This document shows positions 13,101 to 25,100 of a stretch of DNA of 64,000 nt, one piece after another. This DNA is from Chimonanthus salicifolius (lineage: Eukaryota; Streptophyta; Magnoliopsida; Laurales; Calycanthaceae). Location of the stretch: assembly GCA_013350335.1 (NCBI GenBank), contig CM023539.1, forward strand, positions 34,706,631 to 34,770,630, written 5' to 3'. Each line of letters opens with the position of its first letter. Position 1 is the stretch's first letter. The translations under genes and the position numbers were made by a program. The notes under the pieces are model-generated. The model was not told where the DNA came from. It worked only from the letters and a program-made list of their open reading frames with translations, and made no database searches.

Positions 13101-16100
13101 ACTGTCCAAATGGTTATATCTATCCTAATACTGACCCAGTAGCTGCCACACAAATTCATACCGACGAACACTGGCACTTAGAGAAACTGTTTGCAGAAAG
13201 GGAGGATCCTTTGGCCAAGGGAAACAAGCTTCGCCTAGGGAATGACATTGGGTGGGATGATCTGAAACGAAAGGGTTACAGCTCCAGCGACGCACGTGTA
13301 ATCTTGAAGATAGGAGAATCATTGGGGAGTAACTTCAACAACCATGCAGAAGCCCAGAAAGCCATTTTGGATATTGAAAATAGAAATGGAGCCTTCTCGT
13401 CATCGTCGGGAACGTCCAAAAGAAGCGCCAAGGATGCTGCAAATAAAAAATCATCTCTTCAAGCTACAATACAGTAGAAGAAAAACCTTGAAAAGGAACA
13501 TGGCAATTCAGATCATGTTGCAATGAAGGTGCTAACATGGAACATCAGAGGTCTAGGACCTCGAGAAAAATGGGGACCTATTCGGAGGTTCATCAGGACA
13601 CACAAGATCGATGTTTTGCTTATTCAAGAATCAAAGAGAACAAAACTATCCCCGACACTTATGATGGAATTATCGGGTAGCAATGACTGTGAGGTTTTCT
13701 TCAAAGAAGCTGAGGTCAATCAGGTGGCCTCATCACTATTTGGAAAGCATCCTTAATGGCGATCACCGCTAGAAGAAGGGATTCAAGGTCGATCTTGATA
13801 AAGGGACAACTGCTGAATGAGAGGGTGGAGATCTGCATCACCAACGTCTACAGGCCAAATCTATGGGATGAGCTGGACAATTCAAGATCATGGGCTACGG
13901 TGTTATGGTGTATAGGAGGCGACTTTAACGTAGTTTGATTTTCTTCAGAAAGGAAAGGAGGAGGTTCCTTCTTGAGAGCCATGGAGGATTTCTCCGACTT
14001 CATTGCAATTATTTGGTTGATCTTCCGCTTCTTGGGGGCCGATTCACTTGGTCCAGTGGGGCTCGATTTGCAATGAGCAGATTGGACATATTCATTGTAT
14101 CGACGGAGTGGGACAACCACTTCACAAATGAAAGCCAACTCAAGCTGTTCAGCCCCATTTCAGATCGTACCCCGATTATTCTTGACACGGAGGAGATTGA
14201 TTGGGGCCCAAAACCTTTTCGATTCAAGAACACTTAGTTGGAGGACCCAAAGCTCATACATCAGATTAAGACATGGTGGGATAGCTTTCACATACATGGT
14301 TGGGCAGGCTTTGTGCCATCAAGGAAACTGATTTTGTTGAAAGCAAAAATCAAAGAATGGAGGCAATTCCAATGGGGGCCTGATGAAAGAAAGAAAAGAA
14401 GCTGCCTTGGTAGAATTAAAGAGTTGGAGCTGAATTAAGGAGGCTAAGGACTTAGAGGAAGATGAGCTAATCTCAAAGTGCCAACACAAAAGCTTATTGT
14501 GGGATTGCATGCGCTTGGAAGAGATAGAATGGAGACAAAAATCAAGGGCACTTTGGTTAAAGGAGGGAGACAAAAATACAAAATTCTTCCATTGGGTGGC
14601 GAATGGGAGAAAGTCATGGAATAACATTAAGTCCGTGGTGGTGAATGGGAGAAGACTAGTGGAAAAGAATAAATAAGAGATGAAGTCAGGCGACACTTTT
14701 TGGCCATCTTCTGCTTATCTCAGGACTAGCAGTGTGATGCAGGCATCCATGGACATGATCAAAATTTTAATTTTGACTCGGGTGGGTGTGCAAGCAATTT
14801 GACAGGTTCGGGCCCCGAGTTGAGAGATGAAAATTTTATTTTCGATCCCGGCAGGTGCGTGAGCAGCTTCGATCAATCCAAGCTCAACATGGCCACTTTG
14901 AGCACTTCATGTGATTTGCAAATCTCAATTGTGTCTAGATCGGTTCTTCCAAAATTCAAATTCAGCCAATTGAAGACATTGACGTGTGCTGGCAACTTGG
15001 AATCAATCTTAGCCAAAGCAAGATTCATTTATTTTTAGAATATGCTATAGTTTGGAATTAGTAATTGCTTTGATTTTTTTTTTTTTCTTTTTCTTTTTTT
15101 TTTTTTGAAAAAATACGTATTCGGCTAGGACTTGTATTTGAAATTAGAAGGGAAGGAGGGTCGGCTCCTTAAATATAGGAGAGTAATCGGTGGATTTTTG
15201 CCTATAAAAAGGGGTGTAATCAATGAGTAAAGAGAGTTTTTTTGGATTAATAATTTTTTTATTTTATTCTTAATAAACAATGGTTTGTTTTTGAGGCCTA
15301 AGACAACGGAGGTTGCAGCCGAGTGTAGCCTTGTGCTATGGAGTCCTCACCGAGTTGAGGCGTCTTAAGGATCAAATGAACTCTTCTCTCCAAAGAATCA
15401 TGTATTTCTTAACTCATTTCTAGTTCGCCATCAGTGAGATCAAGGTACTCCAGATACTCATCTTCTGAAGAAAGTTCAGATGAAAATTCATATGAAAGTT
15501 CAGATGAAAATTCATATGAAAGTTCAGATGAAAGCTCAGATGAAAACTTCTACTATCACAGGCATAGGGCAAGACAAGCAGTCAGACAGCCTGGGAGGAG
15601 AACTGTCTATTTTGCCAATGACGTAGACACGACTACACAAGCCGATGCAAGTGACTCAGATTCCTCTAGTGAGAAAGAGGTCGATGATGTCGTGGAGACA
15701 GATTCCATGAGTGTGCAAAACTTGGAGACAGTGCAGGAACATCCAATTCATATTGGTAAACCCCGAGTGGACGACATACACCACAATAGCACAGAGGTCG
15801 AGGCCATCAATGAGTTTGTGTTTTGTGATGCTTATTTCACGAGAACATTGGGCGAGCAAAGACCTTATGTTGATCCAATGTGGGACGAACACATGAACCA
15901 GTTGACTTCACCCAGTATCTCACAAGTTCTAGCAGTTGATGAAGCTTCAACAGTTGCAACACATGGATGTATCTGACAGTTTGAAGCAAGACCTATCATG
16001 AAGCAGGAACTTGAAACACCCAGATACATCTTGAGCCACAGTCTAGTGAGAAGCAATCGGAAGATGCTATAGACAAAGGGGACAGAGAATGGTCAGTACA

Positions 16101-19100
16101 AGTTCAGTACACTGGGGATAGATGATCAGCACTATGTGGACTCGCACCACACAATCCAGCCATATGTTGACCCTATTTGGGAGGGCTATGTGACACAGTC
16201 TCTAGTACCTACTTTTCAATCTATTTTGGTAGGGCCCGAGTTGACACCTCCCAAAGCGAGAGCTTCAGATAGGTTGGTTACACAACAAGATGTAACTTCG
16301 ACGAGGTGCGGGAAACAAGCCATGAAGCGACCGCACTCTTCATCCATGGACCTCCTAAACTCGAGGAAGAGTTTTCTCTGGGAGGGGGAGAATGATGCGG
16401 GCATCTGTCGACGTAATCAAAATTTTAATTTTGACCCGAGTGGGTATGCTAGCGATTTAAGTTCAATGTCCGAGTTGAAAGATGAAAATTGTATCTTCGA
16501 TCTAGGCGGGTATTCGAGTGAAAACGTGAAGATGACTTGTCAGGCCCAATAATTCAGCGAGGGCCCACTTGTGAAGTCCAAGCATTAAACGTGATTTAGC
16601 TTGGTCTGTTCTTCTTTGAATAAAGTCCTAACAATGGTGGTAGTCCTAAATCTAGTTGCTAGGGATGGTAGGAGTGGACTTGGATATGCCACCACGTGGC
16701 TTAGTTTTAGTATTAGGATTTGTTTTTATTTAGTAGTTGCTTTTGTTTAATTTCCAAAGTTGGTAATACTTGATTTAGAAGATAGGAGGGTCGGCTCCTT
16801 CTTAGAGTAGTTTTAGGAATTAGGACTCGTATCTTATTATATAAAGCTATGTAACATGCATGTTTTCTGCAGAGCTTATGATGAATAAAAGTATATTTTA
16901 TTTTCCCCTTTTGGCAAACGATGGACTTTTTGTATTGCAATTGCTGAGCAAGCTTCATTGGAAGACTCTTGCTGAAAGAAATCTGCAGATTGTGGCAGAG
17001 TTCAGGCCTAAGGCCAGGAGCAGAAGTCGTTCTACAACCCATTGTAAGAAACCAGCGTGTTGCTGATTGGCAGGTCCAATCTGACGTGTGGAGGTGATCT
17101 GAACACCCTTCCCTTTGTTGAGATCCAAGCCGCTGCAACCTGTCCCAAGTCCGATAGTAACAGGTAGGCCAGCTTTGGTGTTCGTCCTCTGGAATCACAA
17201 TTGCAGGTTGTCTGCAATTTTCCTTTTGGGTTTCAAGACATAGAAACAAGGCTGATTTGTGTTCAGCCCAACTTCTGAATGGTAGCTAGTAGATCTGAGA
17301 ATTACAACCAGCAACTAGGTGATTTGCATCTTGTATGGGTTCAAGCACGCAGAGTTGAATCTATAGGTCCTCTTCTAATCTGATCTTTCTTAGCCTTGTC
17401 AAGATAATTGGAGACTCCTAAGATTGTATCAGGAAATCGTGGTGCTATCTTTTTCAATTTGGGACTCAAGAAGTCCAAGGTTATGTGGGTTAGTATTATT
17501 CGGGCTATAAGTTGTCTTAATTTTATATGATTACTTTTTTTGTGTCGGGTTATTCAAGTTATTATCAAGCTTCCGCATAGTAATCGGCTTTTTGACAATT
17601 TATTTGTCAAGGCTGCATCACAGCGGTCACCCCCCCACCCCTGCTCTTCCTGACATCTCCTTCACTCCCACCAACCCCTCGTGTCTGGATCTTCCCTCGG
17701 GTACCTCTCTTTTCCTTCCCTCTTCATTTCCGTCTTATTCTCTTTCTTGTACAGGAGATTTGGGACAAGAGTACTCGTCAGATCTTCTCTTTGCCCTATC
17801 TTCTAACTTTGCTAAGCGAATTAGCTCCCTGACACTCGTCTCTTATGCAGCTCCTCAGTCATGTGTTCTCGCAACCTTCCATCATAGGGCACGTCATTGG
17901 ATGCTCCTCAAACACCTCATTGGGCGTTGTGGATCTTCAACACATCACTCACTCTTTGCCTACACGACGTAGTTCGGCAGCAAGGACTACTTCAACACTC
18001 ATCTTCGACATCCGGCTTGTCTCACCTATCCCTGCACGCTACCCTGCTAGAGAGTTGCCTTGGCCATCCTTGAGACTTCCGGTGGATCTCCTCTCTATCC
18101 TACCTCTCTGCTGCGCATGAGGTTCTCTTGGCCCTATATCCTTCCTCTTTCATGCACTTTTCCTACTTTCACTATGGGTTTCTATTCCCCTTAACCCATG
18201 TTGAGTTGCATTTTTCAAGTCCTTCACACGATCTACCCCATCTGAGAGAGTCCCCTACTCAATTCTCTCCTTTTGCTAGACTTAGTTCAGCCTCACTTGG
18301 CGGGGGTAGGGTTGGCCGCCCGACCATGGAAGGAATCCAATTTAGAAAGGTTAGTGAAGGGAGGGCGAAGTGGTTGGAAAAGGAATTCACGGAGCAAGAA
18401 ATTAAAGCAGCCCTAGACGGTATTGAGGGTGATAAGGCTCCTGGCCCTGACAGTTTTAATTTTAAATTCATCAAAGCTTGTTGGAAATAGTGGGGCCAGA
18501 TTTCTTTAAGGTATTTAAAGAATTCTATGACAATGAAGTACTAAATAAAGGCCTTAAGAACTCTTCTATCACTCTCATACCAAAAAGGGTAAGACTGTTC
18601 GAACTGACTCACTTTAGACCAATCAGCCTAATCAGGCGTGTCTATAAACTCATTGCGAAGGTTTTAGCAGAAATATTGAAAATGGTCCTATCTAAAATCA
18701 TAGGGGAATCACAAGGTGCATTTGTGGAAGATAGGCAAATCCTAGACGGTGTTCTAATTGCAAATGAGTTAAACTCATATGTGTCTTGAAGACAAGAAAC
18801 CTGGTTTGTTATTTAAAATTGATATCGAAAAGGTGTACGATTATGTTGATTGGTCCTTTGTGAGCTACCTCTTCAATAAAATGGGCTTTGGTTATAAATG
18901 GAAAAAATGAATGAAGTCTTGCATAGAGGATACCACCTACTCCATCCTGGTCAATGGCTCACCAACCACACCCATAGCAACCAATAGGGGCCTCAGGTAG
19001 GGGGACCCTTTGTCTCCCTTCATTTTCACCTTAGCGGGCGAAGGATTGAATAGATTGATTGATAAGGCGAGAGACCTAGGCATTGTAAAAGGGTTTCAGG

Positions 19101-22100
19101 CATCGGATTAGGGACCAGTAGTAACTCACCTGCAATTCGCAGATGACACTTTGTTCTTCTACGATCCATCCATCGAAGAGATTACCGGTTTCAAGGTGAT
19201 ATTAAGATGCTTTGAGATAGTATCTGGTTTGCAGGTAAACTTAGGAAAGATCACTCTTATAGGCATCGAGGTGGAGGAAGAAATAGTAAGGGGAATGGCG
19301 GATTTGGTCGGTTGTTCAACGAGGACGTTGCCTTTTAAGTACCTCGGGCTATCGGTGGGCGGGAATCCAAGATCGAAATCCTTTTGGTCATTGGTGGTAG
19401 AAAGGATGGAGAAAAGATTAGAGGGTTGGGGTGGAAAGTACTTATCGTTAGGAGGGAGACTCACCTTTATCAGATCGGTACTAATGAACCTACCCGCATA
19501 TTACATGTCCTTATTCTAAATTCCAAAAGGAATATTGGGGAAACTGGAACAATGTTTTAGGAGGTTTTTGTGGGGCGACAAACAAGACAAAAAGAAGGTT
19601 CATCTAGTATCATGGTCTAACGTGATCAAACCTAAAGAAAGAGGGGGCCTTGGAATCATTCCCCTCCACCTTAGGAATCAAGCAATTATTATGTAAGTGG
19701 AATTGGAGGTTTGGAAAAGAAAGGGAAGCTTTGTGGGCAAGAGTTCTAACAGTTAGATACAGAATTGGGGAGAGAGGTGGATGGACTTTAGGAGACAGAG
19801 TGGAGAGAGAAGGTTCCTAGATCGTAAAAAACTGGTGGAAGTTAGGAAAGGGTGAGGGTCAGGTGGGTAGGCCTTTTAGTGAAAACATAAGACGCCTAGT
19901 GGGAAATGGAAATTGAACCCTTTTTTGGGAGAAGGTGTGGCTTGGGGATAGACCCTTAAAGGTTGTCTTCCCTAGACTTTATAGGGTGGCGTCAAATAAG
20001 AGGGTAATCGTGAGTGATCGATATAAGATAGAGGGTGGTCGGATCCACTGGCAGTTCGACTTCAGAAGAAGCCTTAGGGACTTTGAATAGGAAAGTCTAG
20101 AAAGCTTGCAATGCCTTCTGAAGGACTTCCCTTATCCATTGAAGAGGAAGACGAATTAATTTGGACATGGGAATCCTCTGGAGCCTTTTCGGTCAAATCA
20201 CTTGTAGGAAAGGTAAGCCATTTGAGTAATGACGCCTCACTCCCGAGACTTGCATGGAAAAATCTTGCCACTCCAAGAGTACATGCCTTTGTGTGGTGCA
20301 TACAACAAGGAAAGACCCTGATTAGATCAGCCTTAAAAAGGAGAGGCCTTCTCAACACATATGACAACCTCCAATGCCCCTTATGCTGCCAAACAGAGGA
20401 AGATGATGACCATCTCTTCTTGAAATGCCCCGTCACGGATTATTTGTGGAAAAAATTACTTAATCTCATGTGAATACCGTGGGTACTTGATAATACCTGC
20501 ATCGGGGTGATGCGGTCATGGTCCATCCCATGCCTTAATTCCAAGAGGAAAATGGCATGGAATACTATTCCTGCAGCAATCTTATGGACCATTGGAAGGA
20601 GAGGAACACTAGAGTGTTTCAATCTAAGGAACATGGGATTGAGGAATTATTCCAGAAAGCCAAATGGAGGTTATGCACATGGCTTTTGTTAAGCAAGGAC
20701 TTCATAGGATCCAAGATAATTGACTTCTATCAGTCATGAAAGGGCTTAACGATGGGAGGCCGTAAAAAGACCAAGAAGACTACCACCTGGACATCACCAC
20801 AACAGGGACATTTCAAGTTCAATGTGGATGGGGCTGCTAGGGGAAATCGGGATCGGCAAGAATAGGGGGCGCTCTACGCAATCACAACAGGGAGATGATA
20901 GTTGTATTTCTAGAGTCGATTGACAGAAAAGAATCGAACGAGGCAGAATTGTTTAGCATTAAGAAGGCTTTGAGTATTTGGAATTCTTTCGGGTTGGACA
21001 AGTTGATCATCGAAAGTGACTCGGCAAATGTAATCAAATGGGTATCGGGAGCGAAAAAATCCTGTGGAAGTTGGCAACAGTGGTGAGGGAGATAAAGGCT
21101 TTACTTGAGGATCGGGAAATCTCTTTCATCAAGGCTAGAAGATTGGCTAACGGTGTTGCAAACTTTTTCACAAAACAATGAGTAGATTCAACAAGCCAGG
21201 GCATTTAATTTTGTGACATAGAGAGAGAGTACTTTTGGGATGGGATTTTTCTTTTGTTATTTTGATATTATCTCTGGACATACGGGATCATTGTATTTTC
21301 CTTTCTCTTCCATTGGTTCATTACTCCTGAACCCATGCTTTTCTTTCCTCCCTTTGTACTTTTTCCTATATTAATGAAATTTCATGTTACCGCTCAAAAA
21401 AAATAAATCCCTAATCCCCACCGACTCTGCCAATATTAGGGATGTTAGGCCGTTATGGTCTTTGAGGACACCTCCTATCCTTGCTGGTCCCGGTTTCCCC
21501 CTAGAACCTCCATCTACATTAAATTTTAGGGCACGTTGTTGAAGAGGTGACCATTTGACTAAGGTTTTAGGCTTCCTAGGGTAACTACTCATGCAACCTT
21601 CCCATGTCGAAAAGAAATCCATGGCTTTGAATCCCTTGAACTCTTTACTGGAAAAGAATCTTTGGTTTTGGACTCTAGCACTCGCACTTGTGCCCATGGA
21701 ACTTAGATGTTAAGCAATCTATATTTAATTCAAATTATTATATATAATATGTTTTGGAAGAAAAAAAATTGTTGTTTGGAGGTTGGGAGCATTTCTTAGC
21801 TCGTAATATAAAAAATTCTAGTACACAAGGTATGGAGTTGTGCACTTCAAATTTGTAACATTTCTTAGCTTGTACCTTGAGTATGGTTGGATGAACCCTA
21901 TCAAAATCCATTTCGGTATTGGTAAAACACATAATTGTCTAAAGTATTATGACAAAACACATGGTTACCTGAGGTGTTGAAGTGTAGAAGGTAGAAAGCA
22001 AGGCACTATTTTAGGAACTAGGAACTCTTTGCTAATATGAATTTTCCATTTAAAAATCAACACACGCTACATTTCTTGTCTAACTGAATAATACTAGAGA

Positions 22101-25100
22101 CTGATTTAAGCAAAGCCATTCCTGTGCCCTTTTTGCAAGGAGGATCCACACATATCTTTAGTTTCTTTTTATATCACATCGCTTGAGTGTAGATTGTTCA
22201 GTGTGAAAAATTTTAGTAGTCTTTATCTAGAAATATTCTAGACGGATTAATGATTTAATTTTGGTTTTCCTTTTTCCCTATTTTTGTCTAGGCTCGTGAT
22301 GCCTATTATAGTGGGGAACCTTTGATTGTTGATGACATGTTTGATAAAGTTGAGGTAACTTTTCTATCCTTCCAAAATTTAATCAACTGAATTTATTTTA
22401 AATTTATTAATGAAAATTGTTTTTTGCAGTTAAAACTTCGGTGGTATGGTTCAAAGTCTGTGGTCAAGTACCCTCGTTGCAGTCTCAGGCGACAATCCAC
22501 ATATGCAGATGCTGAGGTAATAAATAACAAATGAATAAATACGTGGAACAACACATACACTCAAGCAAGTGCAATGTGCATGTGTGAAACTTGAAAATGG
22601 ATCAAAGTTACTTTTACTATGAATATTTAATTTAATTTTTTTACCTATTCTCTTTAGATTTCTGGGGTCTTAAAATTCAGGGCAATGATAATCTTTTCAG
22701 ACTGATAGTTGGGGCAACTCTAGTACTTCTTCTTGTTCTTCTTATTATTATTGTTATTATTTGTTTGCCCTGAAAAGAGGGCAACTCTGGGGGTTTGTTT
22801 GGATTTGGAGGATGTAATAATAATGATGGATTTTCCTCAAGTATTTTGTTTGGTAATTTTTGGGTAGAACTTGTATTGGATGACATTTGTGTCATGTTAT
22901 CAGTTTGTCCTACGTTTAGGCTGCATGGATTCTACTACTCCTTGATAGTATCTTTATTCCTTTGTTTTTCTAGCCCTTAGAACCTCTCATCGAGGAGGAT
23001 GCCTATTGGGGAGAGTCCTCTAGAAAAAAATCTCAATTCAAATGCACCTTGTGGCACTATATTATGGTAAATGGGACGTGCATCCTTCACCAGCTGAATG
23101 TCACTTCCCTCCTAGGTTGGCCTCATAATTTGGCAACCATGAGCATTCTGAAACTTGAATCAGATAGTGAAAATGTAGGAGAAATTAAAAAACCAAGTTG
23201 TATAAGCATGTCATTTATAAAAGCCTACAATATTCCCCTTCAAGTTGGCTCAAAGATACCAATCAAGCCCAGCTTGCTGTAAACATCATCTAGTTGAGAA
23301 CGAGAGCTTGCTTTTTTCATCATGTTAGCTAATTGATCCTTGGTCTTCAAATATAGAGTGACAATATTCCCAGAAGATACATAATGTCGAAGAAAATGAC
23401 AATCAATCTTTATATGTTTTGTATGCTTATGGAAAACTAGATTAGAAAAAATATTGATTGTAGATTGATTAGTGTCTGATGAAGGAAAACCCAATTCATC
23501 AAGAAACTGTTTGAACCATAGTAATTCACATGTTGTGTTAGCCATGGCCTTGTATTCTGCTTTTGCACTGGAACTAGCAATAACAGTTTGTATCTTGCTT
23601 CGCCAAGAAATCAAATGAGATCCTAAAAGAATACAATATCCCGAGGTAGATCACGATCATCAGGAGAACCAACCCAGTCAACATCCGAGTATTTGCGAAT
23701 GTTAAACGTAGATTGATTCTTAGAAAAGAGTCCACGACCTGGGTGGGCCTTAAGATACATAAATTGTGAAACATCGCAAGGTGAGCATCCGTAGGAGCAT
23801 GCATAAATTGACTGACCACACTGACAACATAAGCCAAGTCAGGCTAGGTGATGGTAAGATAAATGGTCTTGCCTACCAACTTCTGACAAAAGCGAGGATC
23901 AGGAAGAAGAGTCCTTATCAGATACAAAATTTTTTGAATTAACATCAAGTGGTGTATCTGCAGGCTTGCATCCAGAATATCCAGCATTATGAAGAAGATC
24001 TAAAGCATATTTCTGTTGGGAAAGAACAAGGCCTTTAGATGATCAAACAACTTCAATTCCCAAGAAATAACGAAGTAAGCCTAGATCCTTGATATTAAAA
24101 GACTGTTGCAGATAGGTTTTCAAAGCATTGATAGAGGACTCATTATTCCTTGTTAAGGCTATATCATCCACATTAACCACAAGAAGTATAACAATATCTT
24201 TAGCACGATACACAAAAACAAAATGATCTAATTGACATCGAGCAAAACCATTATTTAACAAGGTAGTGCTAAACTTATCAAATCATGCCCGAGGAGACTA
24301 TTTATTTGAGACCATATATTGCTTTTTAAGCCGGCATACCTTCCCTTGCTCTCCCTGTCTATTAAAGCTCGGAGGTGGTAGCATGTAAACTTCTTCTTTT
24401 AGGTAACCATGGAGTATTGCATTATTGACATCTAATTAATTAAGAGACTACTGCTGAGTAGTAGCAATAGAGATAATAACCCGTACAGAGGTAATCTTTG
24501 CAACATGAGAGAAAGTATCCTGATAACCAATGCCATAGGTCTGAGTGAAGCCTTTAGCCACTAGGCGAGCGTTATATCGAGCAATGTATCCATTTGGATT
24601 GTGTTTGAGAGAAAAATACCCACTTACACCCTATCGGAGTCTTCTCCTGCGGTAGGGATACCATCTCCCAAGTCTGATTTTTTTTTTTTCAAGCACAACC
24701 AATTCTTCTTCCATAGTAGCCTTCCAGGAAGAATCTTGAAGAGCACTATTAGTCCTCTTAGGAATGAAAGGGGTATCTATTTTAGAGTGGAAGCTGCGAT
24801 ATGATGGAGAAATAGTATTATAGGAAACAAAGTATTTATGGATGTTCAGTACAGGGACGTTTACCTTTCCTCAAAGCGATGGGAAGATCAAAATTCTCAA
24901 ATGATGGATCTGGACAATCGAAAGATGATTGGGTGGTAGGAGGTGAAGCATGAGACTTGTCTTTCTTCTTGTGATAAAACAATGAGAGGCTTAAAGGTAG
25001 ACAGATAAAAAGAAGTGTCAATTGTATCTGTAAGAGTAAGAAGAACATGAGGAGAAGACTTATGATTGGATGGTTGAAAATATGGAGTATTTTCAAAAAA

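Larger units (their letters stand above)
14735..18315 (+). mobile_element. LTR-type insertion inside the LINE, composite or non-autonomous
   Basis: The LINE frame stops at 14734 and resumes near 18315. Inside, 14735 on (TGATGCAGGCATCC) and 16393 on (TGATGCGGGCATC) are diverged direct repeats that share AATCAAAATTTTAATTTTGA and, further on, GAGGGTCGGCTCCTT (about 15158 and 16787). The second copy is preceded by a polypurine tract (GGGAGGGGGAGAA). These are LTR hallmarks. The 3' borders of the LTRs are unclear because the copies diverge after about 550 bases. No pol gene is present. The segment 17590-18310 is C/T-rich and matches neither the LTR nor the LINE; it may be a further insertion. Confidence 0.6.
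13130..21403 (+). mobile_element. L1-type LINE, degenerate, interrupted by a second insertion
   Basis: The order of domains is that of a plant L1-type element: a linker and possible ORF1 remnant (13130-13477), an endonuclease beginning [11 protein letters not shown] (13523 on), a reverse transcriptase (18320-19690), a zinc-finger RT-associated region (20100-20473) and RNase H (20810-21180), ending in ATGTTACCGCTC followed by an A-rich tail. Stops and frameshifts are scattered throughout, so it is inactive. Between endonuclease and reverse transcriptase it is broken at 14734 by a 3.6-kb insertion and resumes near 18315 (RPTMEGIQF). It sits inside intron 1 of the PGRL-like gene in the same orientation. 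Confidence 0.85.
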
